Shown in pieces: positions 41,852 through 49,618 of a stretch of DNA of 64,000 nucleotides. The stretch's first letter is position 1. Each line of letters starts with the position of its first letter. The DNA is taken from contig CATLHM010000002.1 in the NCBI GenBank assembly GCA_949949005.1, positions 62,001 to 126,000 on the forward strand, read 5' to 3'. The notes beneath the pieces were generated by a model that was not told the origin of the DNA, did no database searches, and saw only the letters and a program-made list of their open reading frames with translations. A program made the translations under genes and the position numbers. The stretch comes from an uncultured Lachnospiraceae bacterium. Its GTDB lineage: Bacteria; Bacillota; Clostridia; Lachnospirales; Lachnospiraceae.

Positions 41852-42352
41852 TTAAATCCCATTATTGATGGGAACATCAAAGGAGCCTGATAAGATCTCC
41901 TGAAAATCCCCTGAAATATCCACAATTGCCGGTGTAATGATAAATATGTAATGAGAAATCTTCTGTAAATTTCCGTTGATGGCATAGCAGGAACCGGAAG
42001 TAAAATCTATGATACGCTGAGCAATATCCACATCCAGACCTTCCAGATTGAGAACCACCGTCCTGTTGGCCAGCAGGGTCTCGGTAATTTCTCTTGCATC
42101 CTCGATGGAGGTGGGTTTGATCACACATACCTCCATGCCGGCAGTGTTTTTCTTGGTCTGCCGCATGGGCGTTACTTTGGCCTGCGTCTTTCGCTGGGTC
42201 TTATCCTCCTCAGGCAGGGATTCTTCCCTCACCACCGCAGGTACTTTTTTGGGCTTCTCTTCTACAGGTTCATCATAGTAGTCATCATCATAGAAGTCGT
42301 CATCCTCTTCATTCAGTTTCATGTAATTGAGAAATTTATCCATTACTCCCAT
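41852..42352 (-). CDS. sepF: Cell division protein SepF
   Basis: The 166-residue protein starts with a membrane-binding amphipathic helix (MGVMDKFLNYMKL), a disordered acidic linker (residues 15-70), and the SepF core: CVIKPTSIEDAREI, LLANRTVVLNLEGLD, QRIIDFTSGSCYAING. SepF tethers and bundles FtsZ at the septum. GAGGAG lies 9 nt before the ATG. It follows the ylmE homologue by 13 bp, the conserved order in Firmicutes. Confidence 0.95.
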   Translation of the reverse strand: MGVMDKFLNYMKLNEEDDDFYDDDYYDEPVEEKPKKVPAVVREESLPEEDKTQRKTQAKVTPMRQTKKNTAGMEVCVIKPTSIEDAREITETLLANRTVVLNLEGLDVDIAQRIIDFTSGSCYAINGNLQKISHYIFIITPAIVDISGDFQEILSGSFDVPINNGI

Positions 42353-42365
42353 TTTTTAATGCTCC

Positions 42366-43061
42366 TCACTTTACCGGATACTGTCTTTCTCCAAAGATGC
42401 CTGTACCCACACGGACACAGGTAGATCCCTCTTCTACAGCAACCATGTAATCACCTGACATCCCCATTGAGAGGACATTCATATTAACATTATCAATGTT
42501 TTTGCGGCTTATGTCAACAGATAATTGTCTTAGCCTGGCAAAATATTGTCGGTTTTCCTCAGGGTTTTCAACATAGGGCGCTATCGCCATAAGGCCTTCA
42601 ACTTTTATGCCAGGGAGCAATGCGATCTCCCTGACCAGATTTTCCGCCTCATTTGGCCCTACGCCGAACTTGGACTCTTCCCCTGCAATATTGATTTCGA
42701 TCAGGACAGGGACTTTCACCTGCTTTTTCAGGGCTTCCCGGCTGATCTCCTGTGCGAGCTTTAGCGAATCTACGCTATGGATTAAGGCCACCTTATCCAC
42801 AATATATTTCACCTTATTCCGCTGTAAATGGCCGATCATGTGCCACTTCACATCCCCCGGCATCTGGTCGTACTTATCCACAAGCTCCTGCACTTTGTTT
42901 TCGCCAAATTCCCGGCATCCGCAGGCATAGGCCTGCCTCAGCATCTCAACCGGTTTTGTCTTGCTGACCGCAATCAGCCTTACTTCCCCGGGATCCCTGC
43001 GTGCATTTTCACATGCCTTCTCCATATTTGCATGAACCTGTGCAAGATTTTCTCTAATCAC
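42366..43061 (-). CDS. ylmE: YggS/YlmE-family PLP-binding protein (PLPBP)
   Basis: The 231-residue protein has the PLP-lysine in AVSKTKP (Lys34 region), HMIGHLQRNKV and the C-terminal SMGMSGDYMVAVEEGST. The family keeps pyridoxal phosphate levels balanced and has no known catalytic reaction. It lies between the HlyD-like gene and sepF. Confidence 0.95.
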   Translation of the reverse strand: MIRENLAQVHANMEKACENARRDPGEVRLIAVSKTKPVEMLRQAYACGCREFGENKVQELVDKYDQMPGDVKWHMIGHLQRNKVKYIVDKVALIHSVDSLKLAQEISREALKKQVKVPVLIEINIAGEESKFGVGPNEAENLVREIALLPGIKVEGLMAIAPYVENPEENRQYFARLRQLSVDISRKNIDNVNMNVLSMGMSGDYMVAVEEGSTCVRVGTGIFGERQYPVK

Positions 43062-43081
43062 CTCATCGGCCTCCTGAAAAA

Positions 43082-44476
43082 TTATTCGTAAATCAATTCA
43101 TCGTCCACCACCGTAGAGGCATCCAATACAATATAATCGTACACATTTAATCCATACTGAGTATTGGATTTCACGATGGAATACTCCTCATTATTATACA
43201 AAACATTGATCTGCTTAAAATCGGCATACCCTTTATTAATATTATATACTCCGGTAAGGCTCCCCCTCTTGCTGACGGCAAAGGTTTCCTCGGAATCCGG
43301 CTTCACGATATAGTCTCCGATGCGCAGAGTAATATCATCCAGATAATACTCCGTCTGTGTCTCACCGTATATGGTAGTCTCGATAAATTCCGTGGTGGCA
43401 GTTCCCTCCTCTGTAAAGGTCTGCCGCATCACACCGTCATTTAAGCTGTTGCCGCCCTTGGTCACATACTCTTTCGGTACAATAAAAAACTCCTTTTCCA
43501 CAATGGAAGAATTGGGAATCTTTAGCCCGCTCTCCTCCTCCGTAATCAGTTCAATGTCAATAAAACGGTCTGTGCAGAAAGTAACCATGGAGTTGGTGAA
43601 GGTAAGCTTCACAAAAATTTCTCCCTCCGGGTTGGTATAGCTGCTCACCTCTGCCCATGAAGTATCCTGGTTTTTCAGGAACTTTACCTTGACCACCCTT
43701 TGCTCCATAAGCTCCTGCGCCTTCTCCTGGTCAGTCTGGATCACGATTGACCAGTCCTCGTTGGTGGATATTTTGTAGACCGGCTGCCCTGCCTCCACCA
43801 GTTCATTACTGATAAGCTGATTCTTCTCATAATTCTGGGTATCAAAAAGTTCTCCGCTAAACTGCTCCAGGGTCAAATCCTCATAACCGTCAACAGAGTA
43901 AATCACAATCCCTGTACCAGGGGCATTACAGAAGGAAACCAGTTCCGAAAGTCCGGAGCTGTTGATCTTATCTATATTTTCCAAAATACTTGCATTGGCA
44001 ATCTTCAGAACCGTTCCCTTCACATTGTATTTAAAGTCATACACGGAAGAAAAATATCTGGGGTCAAAATTATTGACAAAACCCAGGATTTCTGTTTTAA
44101 GCTCTGTCAGATCGCTTCCGGTAAGGGTGCTGCCTGAAGCTTCCGCATTCATGTATTCCGCCAGCCTGCCGGACTCGTCCAAAGTGTAGACTAAATTCCC
44201 CACCCCCACTCTCTCACCTTCCCGGGCATAATAATTTACATAGCCAGCCTGGGTGGCATTGACAATCTCCTCGTCGCGCAGGGCAATTCCCTTATAGATG
44301 TTGTTGGAAGAAAGGGAACCCATCAATACCTGATGCCCTTCTATATGCTTCTGCGTAAAATACATAAACACACAGATAACAATATATACAAAAATCACCG
44401 CAAAAATCACCATACCAATGTTGATGTTCAGCGGCTTTCTGTACTTGACTATCTTATTATTTCCGTTTCCTTCCAA
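43082..44476 (-). CDS. HlyD-like membrane-anchored protein of the sepF cluster
   Basis: The 464-residue protein has one N-terminal transmembrane helix (about 17-40, preceded by KIVKYRKP) and a large outer part with beta-barrel/lipoyl-like stretches such as YVNYYAREGERVGVGNLVYTLDESG, which recall HlyD-type adaptor proteins. It lacks an adjacent ABC exporter. In Clostridia such a gene often precedes ylmE-sepF, so a role in envelope or division is likely but unproven. Confidence 0.75.
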   Translation of the reverse strand: MEGNGNNKIVKYRKPLNINIGMVIFAVIFVYIVICVFMYFTQKHIEGHQVLMGSLSSNNIYKGIALRDEEIVNATQAGYVNYYAREGERVGVGNLVYTLDESGRLAEYMNAEASGSTLTGSDLTELKTEILGFVNNFDPRYFSSVYDFKYNVKGTVLKIANASILENIDKINSSGLSELVSFCNAPGTGIVIYSVDGYEDLTLEQFSGELFDTQNYEKNQLISNELVEAGQPVYKISTNEDWSIVIQTDQEKAQELMEQRVVKVKFLKNQDTSWAEVSSYTNPEGEIFVKLTFTNSMVTFCTDRFIDIELITEEESGLKIPNSSIVEKEFFIVPKEYVTKGGNSLNDGVMRQTFTEEGTATTEFIETTIYGETQTEYYLDDITLRIGDYIVKPDSEETFAVSKRGSLTGVYNINKGYADFKQINVLYNNEEYSIVKSNTQYGLNVYDYIVLDASTVVDDELIYE

Positions 44477-44533
44477 ATTTACTGACTCCCATCCCTTCGA
44501 ACACTGTCATTGTGTGCATTCCGGCGATTCAAC

Positions 44534-44563
44534 AAAACGCCCCGGAAAAATCCGGGGACGTTT
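44534..44563 (-). terminator. Terminator downstream of the P-loop gene (minus strand)
   Basis: A GC-rich stem (AAAACGCCCCGGA with TCCGGGGACGTTT, one bulge) spans 44534-44563, with T residues on the minus-strand side. It should end the transcript of the 44644-45063 gene ahead of the HlyD-like gene. Confidence 0.75.
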
Positions 44564-44643
44564 ATAGAATTCAAAATCATTGTTCTTACTACAATCACTG
44601 AATTTTTCGCATATTTAAGGAAAAACCGAAAGCCTTAAAAATC

Positions 44644-45063
44644 CTACAGAGAAATCACAACCTTCTCCTTCACAGAAGCAGGAAGCTCGTCCTCATCCAT
44701 CGAAACACTGATAACAAAATCCACTTTAAATTTCTCGCTGATATCTTCCAGCTTGTGGATCACGTTTTCCACCTGGCTCTCTTCCAGACAAGCAATCTTA
44801 AGGAAGCTGTCAAAATACATCTTTTCGAGATCATGATCCTGTGAAATAATTCCGCAAACAAACCCCACAAACTCGTCCGAATCCGAAATCATATAGTAAG
44901 ATACATCAATAAGCCTGATCTTATTATTCAACTCATACATATGCTTGGTGCTCTTGTCCAGATATACAATATTGCCAGACGCCGTCTGTACCTCCGCATT
45001 CACTTTATCCAATAGATATTTGGTCTTGCCTTTCCCCTTATTTCCTACAACTAATTGAACCAT
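44644..45063 (-). CDS. Small P-loop protein of unknown function
   Basis: The 139-residue protein starts MVQLVVGNKGKGKTKYLLDKV, a Walker A-like GNKGKGKT at residues 7-14, but no clear Walker B is seen. Similar proteins in Clostridia are often labelled PilT-like without evidence. It has a perfect AGGAGGG ribosome binding site and its own terminator, so it is probably a single-gene unit. Function unknown; nucleotide binding is likely. Confidence 0.75.
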   Translation of the reverse strand: MVQLVVGNKGKGKTKYLLDKVNAEVQTASGNIVYLDKSTKHMYELNNKIRLIDVSYYMISDSDEFVGFVCGIISQDHDLEKMYFDSFLKIACLEESQVENVIHKLEDISEKFKVDFVISVSMDEDELPASVKEKVVISL

Positions 45064-45149
45064 TGGTAATCCCTCCTGATGTATATTTGCTATATGTATA
45101 ATTCGATAATACTTACTTTATTATAAGTGATAACCGGATAAAAAACAAC

Positions 45150-46127
45150 TCATTTATTTATTTCCTCCAACAAATCTGTCATTTGCGTGTACAGTATGTC
45201 CCTGCTTTGTGCATGAAGGATCACGGAGATATAAGGATTGCTCCCGGAATCCCTTGAAAGTAGGATTAAACAGGATCCCGCCGCACTGGTGGTGCCTGTC
45301 TTACCCCCAAGGACAGTGATGCCGCTTGGCGCCTGTGCATCCCCTCTTAAGTAATAGTTCGAGTTATTGACCGTAATCTCTTTTGGCGTACCGCCTGACT
45401 GTGTATATACGGTGGTGTAGGAATCCATGCCGATAATCTCATTAAACAGAGAATAATCCATGGCTGCGTCCATGATCAGATACATATCATACACGGTGGT
45501 ATAATGCTCCTCGTCGGAAAGCCCGTGGGGATTCACAAAGTGGGTGTTCGTTGCTCCCAGAGATAAGGCCTTTTCATTCATCATATCCGCAAAGGCTTCC
45601 ACCGATCCGGCAATTCCCTCCGCAATCATCACCGCGGCGTCATTGGCCGAGCTAATCAGCAGAACATGCAGAGCCTGATCTAGGGTCATCTGATCCCCCT
45701 CGCCAAGCCCGCACTTGGTAGCCCCCGATTCCAGATTCCTGACATTGGCAGAAGCGGTAAGCACGGAGTCCACAGAGCCGTTCTCCAATGCCACAAGAGC
45801 CGTCATAACCTTGGTAAGGCTTGCCGGATAGAGCCTCTCGTGAACATTTTTGGCGTATAAGGTACTCCGCCCGTTTACGTCAAACAATCCTGCCCCGGAA
45901 GTGTCTGACATATCCACACTCTCAGACGTAATATTGGAATTTACCACACATAACCCGGACGCAAAGGTATCTGCTGTCTCACTCTCCTCTTCCTGGTTCA
46001 CGATCCGAAAGCTGCTCACCTCGGAATCCACCGAATAGGGCATGGCAAACTGCGCCTGCCCGCACCCTGTCAAAAGCAGTGCCAGAGAAAAAGCAATAAG
46101 AACTATCTTTCTATTTGTACATTTCAC
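45150..46127 (-). CDS. dacF: D-alanyl-D-alanine carboxypeptidase (PBP5/DacF type), lipoprotein
   Basis: The 325-residue protein has a lipoprotein signal (LLLTGC, Cys22) instead of the usual cleavable signal and C-terminal amphipathic anchor. The transpeptidase-fold motifs are Ser103-x-x-Lys106 (SLTK), Ser160-Ala-Asn162 (SAN) and Lys276-Thr-Gly278 (KTG). It removes the last D-Ala from peptidoglycan side chains. The PBP5 C-terminal domain is missing. Its start overlaps mgsA by 17 bp, so the two are probably cotranslated. Confidence 0.92.
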   Translation of the reverse strand: MKCTNRKIVLIAFSLALLLTGCGQAQFAMPYSVDSEVSSFRIVNQEEESETADTFASGLCVVNSNITSESVDMSDTSGAGLFDVNGRSTLYAKNVHERLYPASLTKVMTALVALENGSVDSVLTASANVRNLESGATKCGLGEGDQMTLDQALHVLLISSANDAAVMIAEGIAGSVEAFADMMNEKALSLGATNTHFVNPHGLSDEEHYTTVYDMYLIMDAAMDYSLFNEIIGMDSYTTVYTQSGGTPKEITVNNSNYYLRGDAQAPSGITVLGGKTGTTSAAGSCLILLSRDSGSNPYISVILHAQSRDILYTQMTDLLEEINK

Positions 46128-46506
46128 GCCACTCTAAATCTCCTCTGTCCAAAGACTTAATCAACAGCTCCGCCGTGGCAAGATTGGTCGCCAGCGGAAT
46201 ATTGTGCATATCACAGAGCCTGACCACGTTATTCACATCCGGCTCATGATTCTTGGATGTCAATGGATCCCGGAGAAAAATCACAAGATCCATCTCATTG
46301 TGCTCAATCTGAGCGCCTATTTGCTGCTCTCCCCCTAAATGTCCGGCCAGAAACTTATGGATATTTAAATTTGTCACTTCTTCCACCAGTCTGCCGGTAG
46401 TACCGGTTGCATACAATTCATTCTTGCTTAAAATCCCTCGATAAGCAATACAGAAGTTCTGCATTAATTTCTTTTTCGCATCATGTGCTATTAATGCAAT
46501 ATTCAT
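46111..46506 (-). CDS. mgsA: Methylglyoxal synthase MgsA (atypical active site)
   Basis: The 131-residue protein has [13 protein letters not shown] (His8, Lys12), [15 protein letters not shown] and the conserved His87/Asp90 pair (NHEPD). The catalytic Asp of the GGDQQ motif (Asp71 in Escherichia coli) is Glu60 here ([10 protein letters not shown]). The enzyme normally converts dihydroxyacetone phosphate to methylglyoxal. It sits, unusually for a glycolytic bypass enzyme, in the rod-shape/Min cluster. A promoter lies just upstream, inside the end of rodA, and AGGAGG precedes the ATG. Confidence 0.9.
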   Translation of the reverse strand: MNIALIAHDAKKKLMQNFCIAYRGILSKNELYATGTTGRLVEEVTNLNIHKFLAGHLGGEQQIGAQIEHNEMDLVIFLRDPLTSKNHEPDVNNVVRLCDMHNIPLATNLATAELLIKSLDRGDLEWREMYK

Positions 46507-46558
46507 ATCGTTCCCTCCTAAATATAGTATTTTTACCCTTATATAAAAAACTGATACT

Positions 46559-46587
46559 ATTATACATCATTTTTCTCTGCATTGTAA
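46559..46587 (-). promoter_or_regulatory. Probable internal promoter for mgsA-dacF
   Basis: On the minus strand: TTACAA (complement of 46582-46587), 17 bp and TATAAT (complement of 46559-46564). The -35 lies within the 3' end of rodA. Confidence 0.55.
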
Positions 46588-47682
46588 CCCCACATTTAAA
46601 ACAAATCCAATTCCAATAAAAGAACTTACCAGAGAGGTAAGGCCATAACTCACAAAAGGCAGAGGCAATCCCGTATTAGGCAGAAGATAGGTCACTACTC
46701 CGATATTGATAAAAGCCTGAAAGCCTATCATAGCGCCTACCCCCGCCGCAATGATTGCCCCGGCAATATCCTTGGCCCGCCTTGCGGTCAGCAGACATTC
46801 CACGCTGATCAGAAGCACAAGGACAATCACCGCACAGGTACCCACGAATCCAAATTCTTCCCCTATCACTGCAAAAATAAAGTCTGTCTGCTGCTCCGCA
46901 ATAAAGTTGGCATTTTTTACAGAGCTGATCTGATTATTTTTGTAGCCCTTTCCGTGAAGCTGGCCAGAGCCGATAGCCATAACGGAATATTCCTGCTGAT
47001 ATCCCAGAGAATTGGCAAAATCTTCTTTATTAAAGAAGGAAATGACCCGGTTGAGCTGATACATATGGTCTTCGCTTATGAGTTTTTGATCCGGCTGCAA
47101 AACCAAATACATAAAGATCAGAAACGCCGGAATCACCACTGCAAGAATACCCCCTATCACCTTCCAGCTCAGTCCGCCAATAAACATAATCACGCAGAAA
47201 ATCAGACAAATGATGATCGTCGTGGACAGATCCGGCTGTTCATAAACCAGTGCGGCGGGTATGGCGAACAAAACAGCGCTGCACGCAATGTACTTGAAGG
47301 TGTTGAGCTTTTCCTGATGCTTTAAGATAAGCTGGGCAAAAAACAGGATCAACAGTATTTTTGCAAGCTCAGAGGGCTGAAACCGGATTCCCGCTATCTC
47401 AAGCCAGCGCTGGGCATTGTTTGCGGTTTTTCCCATTGCGATGACCAGAACCAGCAGGGCCACATTGACCACGTACATGACCCAGTACAGATTCAAAATC
47501 ACGGAATAATCAAACAGGGAGATCACCAGCATCAGAAACAGACCGAAGGCAAAGCCCGCGATCTGTCTGCCTTGTAAATCTGGTTCCGCGCTGCCCACCG
47601 CAACGATCCCGATCACTGCCAGGGCAATCACATAAAAAACAAGTTTAAAGTTATAATGACGTATTTTATACTGTTTCAGCAT
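46567..47682 (-). CDS. rodA: RodA/FtsW/SpoVE family peptidoglycan glycosyltransferase
   Basis: I chose the ATG at 47682 (MLKQYKIRHYNFKL), with AAAGGTG upstream, over a reading 22 residues longer. The 371-residue protein has about ten transmembrane helices and SEDS motifs: NNAQRWLEIAGIRFQPSELAKI, AEQQTDFIFAVIGEEFGF, LPNTGLPLPFVSYGLTSL. It polymerises lipid II for side-wall growth with the PBP2 encoded upstream in the same cluster. Confidence 0.94.
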   Translation of the reverse strand: MLKQYKIRHYNFKLVFYVIALAVIGIVAVGSAEPDLQGRQIAGFAFGLFLMLVISLFDYSVILNLYWVMYVVNVALLVLVIAMGKTANNAQRWLEIAGIRFQPSELAKILLILFFAQLILKHQEKLNTFKYIACSAVLFAIPAALVYEQPDLSTTIIICLIFCVIMFIGGLSWKVIGGILAVVIPAFLIFMYLVLQPDQKLISEDHMYQLNRVISFFNKEDFANSLGYQQEYSVMAIGSGQLHGKGYKNNQISSVKNANFIAEQQTDFIFAVIGEEFGFVGTCAVIVLVLLISVECLLTARRAKDIAGAIIAAGVGAMIGFQAFINIGVVTYLLPNTGLPLPFVSYGLTSLVSSFIGIGFVLNVGLQCREK

Positions 47683-47767
47683 TTTTTCACCTTTAAAGCC
47701 TATTTTTGCCCGTTCTGAAACCGTTTCCAGAATTGCACGGACAAACACACTTTCCTGCGCTGGCTTT

Positions 47768-48049
47768 TCAGTTCACATTTTTATGTAAATCCAGGATTGG
47801 GATGTTGGCATACAGGATAGGCGTCTTATCCCTTCCCTTACTATCTGTTTTGGCTATCTGTATTTCCATACTTTCCGCATCAATCTTCATATATTTCGAG
47901 ATGACCTTGGCAATATCTGTCTTGATCATCTCCATCATTTCCGGCGAACAGTTGACCCGGTCGGAAATGAGCAGTATCTTCAAACGGTCTTTTGCAATCT
48001 CCCTCGATTTTCTTCTGATAAAAAAGTTCTTGATCCCCATATCGCCCAC
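47768..48049 (-). CDS. minE: Cell division topological specificity factor MinE
   Basis: The 93-residue protein has an N-terminal MinD-binding helix region (AKDRLKILLISDRVNCSPEMMEMIKTDI) and a C-terminal dimerisation part. MinE drives MinD off the membrane and sets mid-cell division. It follows minD by 3 bp. Min systems with MinE occur in part of the Clostridia, whereas Bacillus uses DivIVA. Confidence 0.95.
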   Translation of the reverse strand: MGDMGIKNFFIRRKSREIAKDRLKILLISDRVNCSPEMMEMIKTDIAKVISKYMKIDAESMEIQIAKTDSKGRDKTPILYANIPILDLHKNVN

Positions 48050-48052
48050 CTC

Positions 48053-48850
48053 CTAATTTTTGTGAAAAATACCTGACACTTTGGTCCAGAAAGAAACTCC
48101 CTTTTCAAATTCCAGAAACGGGATCTCCTTTCCGGTCACCCGATAACATATATTCTGGTATGCTTTTCCTGCCAGCGTATTATTCCCAACAAGAGGCTCC
48201 CCCTGATTGGTGGCAACCACCACATTTTCATCATCCGGTACAATTCCGATCAGGCTGATGGCCAGAATATCCACCACATCGGCTGCGCTCATCATATCCC
48301 CCCGCTTGACCATATCATAGCGCAGGCGGTTAATGATCAGATCAATCTTTGAGAAATCACTGGCCTCTAACAGGCCAATGATACGATCCGCGTCTCTTAT
48401 GGCAGATACCTCCGGAGTGGTTACAACAAGAGCCCTGTCCGCCCCCGCAATGGCATTGCGGAAGCCCTGCTCAATCCCGGCCGGACAGTCCAGGATAATG
48501 TAATCAAACTGCTCCTTAAGCTGGCTGATCATATGAACCATCTGAGAAGGATTAACTGCCGATTTATCCTTTGTCTGGGCAGAGGGCATCAAATAGAGAC
48601 TGGGATAACGCTTGTCCTTGATCAGGGCCTGTTTGATCCGGCATTTTCCCTCCACCACATCCACAAGATTGTATACAATTCTGTTCTCCAATCCCATGAC
48701 TACATCCAGGTTCCTCAGACCGATATCCGTATCAATCAATACAACCCTTTTTCCCATTGCAGCAAGACCTGTTCCTATGTTTGCGGATGTGGTGGTCTTA
48801 CCCACTCCGCCTTTCCCTGATGTGACGACAATTACTTCACTCATGCTCAA
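48053..48850 (-). CDS. minD: Septum site-determining ATPase MinD
   Basis: The 265-residue protein begins MSMSEVIVVTSGKGGVGKTTTSANIG, the deviant Walker A, with DTDIGLRNLDVVMGLENRIVYNLVDVV and the switch DCPAGIEQGFRNA. A C-terminal amphipathic helix (WTKVSGIFHK) would bind membrane. It recruits MinC to inhibit FtsZ near the poles. Confidence 0.97.
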   Translation of the reverse strand: MSMSEVIVVTSGKGGVGKTTTSANIGTGLAAMGKRVVLIDTDIGLRNLDVVMGLENRIVYNLVDVVEGKCRIKQALIKDKRYPSLYLMPSAQTKDKSAVNPSQMVHMISQLKEQFDYIILDCPAGIEQGFRNAIAGADRALVVTTPEVSAIRDADRIIGLLEASDFSKIDLIINRLRYDMVKRGDMMSAADVVDILAISLIGIVPDDENVVVATNQGEPLVGNNTLAGKAYQNICYRVTGKEIPFLEFEKGVSFWTKVSGIFHKN

Positions 48851-48913
48851 CCTCCGTTTCGCCGCATGGCGGCCTGCTGTTAATGAATTATCGTCCCCTG
48901 AGAAAAACCTTTC

Positions 48914-49597
48914 TTAAACAGGCAATTCACTCAGTAAATCTTTTGTGAGAGAATCAATGACCACTATTTCATCCTTTATGTATGCAATTTTCGGCTGTAC
49001 CTTGGGTTTAATAGACCATTTCGGTTTTTTATCTTTTGCCCTATATTTGAAATCGCCGATCTGAAGCTTTTCAGGCGACATTTCAAGCGCTGCTATATAA
49101 TGCCCTTCCCGGCCGTTTCCTCCGGCATAGGCCTTGCCATATAGACCTCCTAAAATAATGATATCTCTGGCCGATATGATTTTGGATCCGGGATAGACAT
49201 CACCCACCACCACAATGCTGGATTCCGTCTCCAAAACCTGGCCATTTTTCAGAGTCCCTCTGTAAAACTGGCCTTCATTTTCTGCGGCTGCCTCATGGGC
49301 GGAGGCTGTCATCTGCAATGCTTTCACAAAATTCCGGTTGGTAGTATCGTCCTCCCCCACCAGACAAAGGATTTGAAGCTGAGAGTTATCGGAGATCGTA
49401 TGAATGATCTGCCTCTCCTCCTTTTCTGACAAATCCCGTCCACGGATGGAAAGAGCCATCCGTGCATCCTTAAAAAAACTGCTGGAGTCCCGGAATTTAT
49501 CTCCGATGTCCAAAAGAAGCTCCTCAAAGGGAAGGTTTTCATCCAGATATAATACAAGGCCATTGGGAAAGCTTTTAATAATAACTGAATTTTTCAA
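48914..49597 (-). CDS. minC: Septum site-determining protein MinC
   Basis: The 227-residue protein has an N-terminal FtsZ-inhibiting domain and the C-terminal beta-helix with GDVYPGSKIISARDIIILGGLYGKAYAG, plus a final Lys-rich segment. It is 63 bp ahead of minD. The gap has a GC-rich palindromic stretch (CCGCATGGCGG) and no clear promoter. Confidence 0.94.
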   Translation of the reverse strand: MKNSVIIKSFPNGLVLYLDENLPFEELLLDIGDKFRDSSSFFKDARMALSIRGRDLSEKEERQIIHTISDNSQLQILCLVGEDDTTNRNFVKALQMTASAHEAAAENEGQFYRGTLKNGQVLETESSIVVVGDVYPGSKIISARDIIILGGLYGKAYAGGNGREGHYIAALEMSPEKLQIGDFKYRAKDKKPKWSIKPKVQPKIAYIKDEIVVIDSLTKDLLSELPV

Positions 49598-49618
49598 CTT
49601 AATTACTCCTTTAAATCC

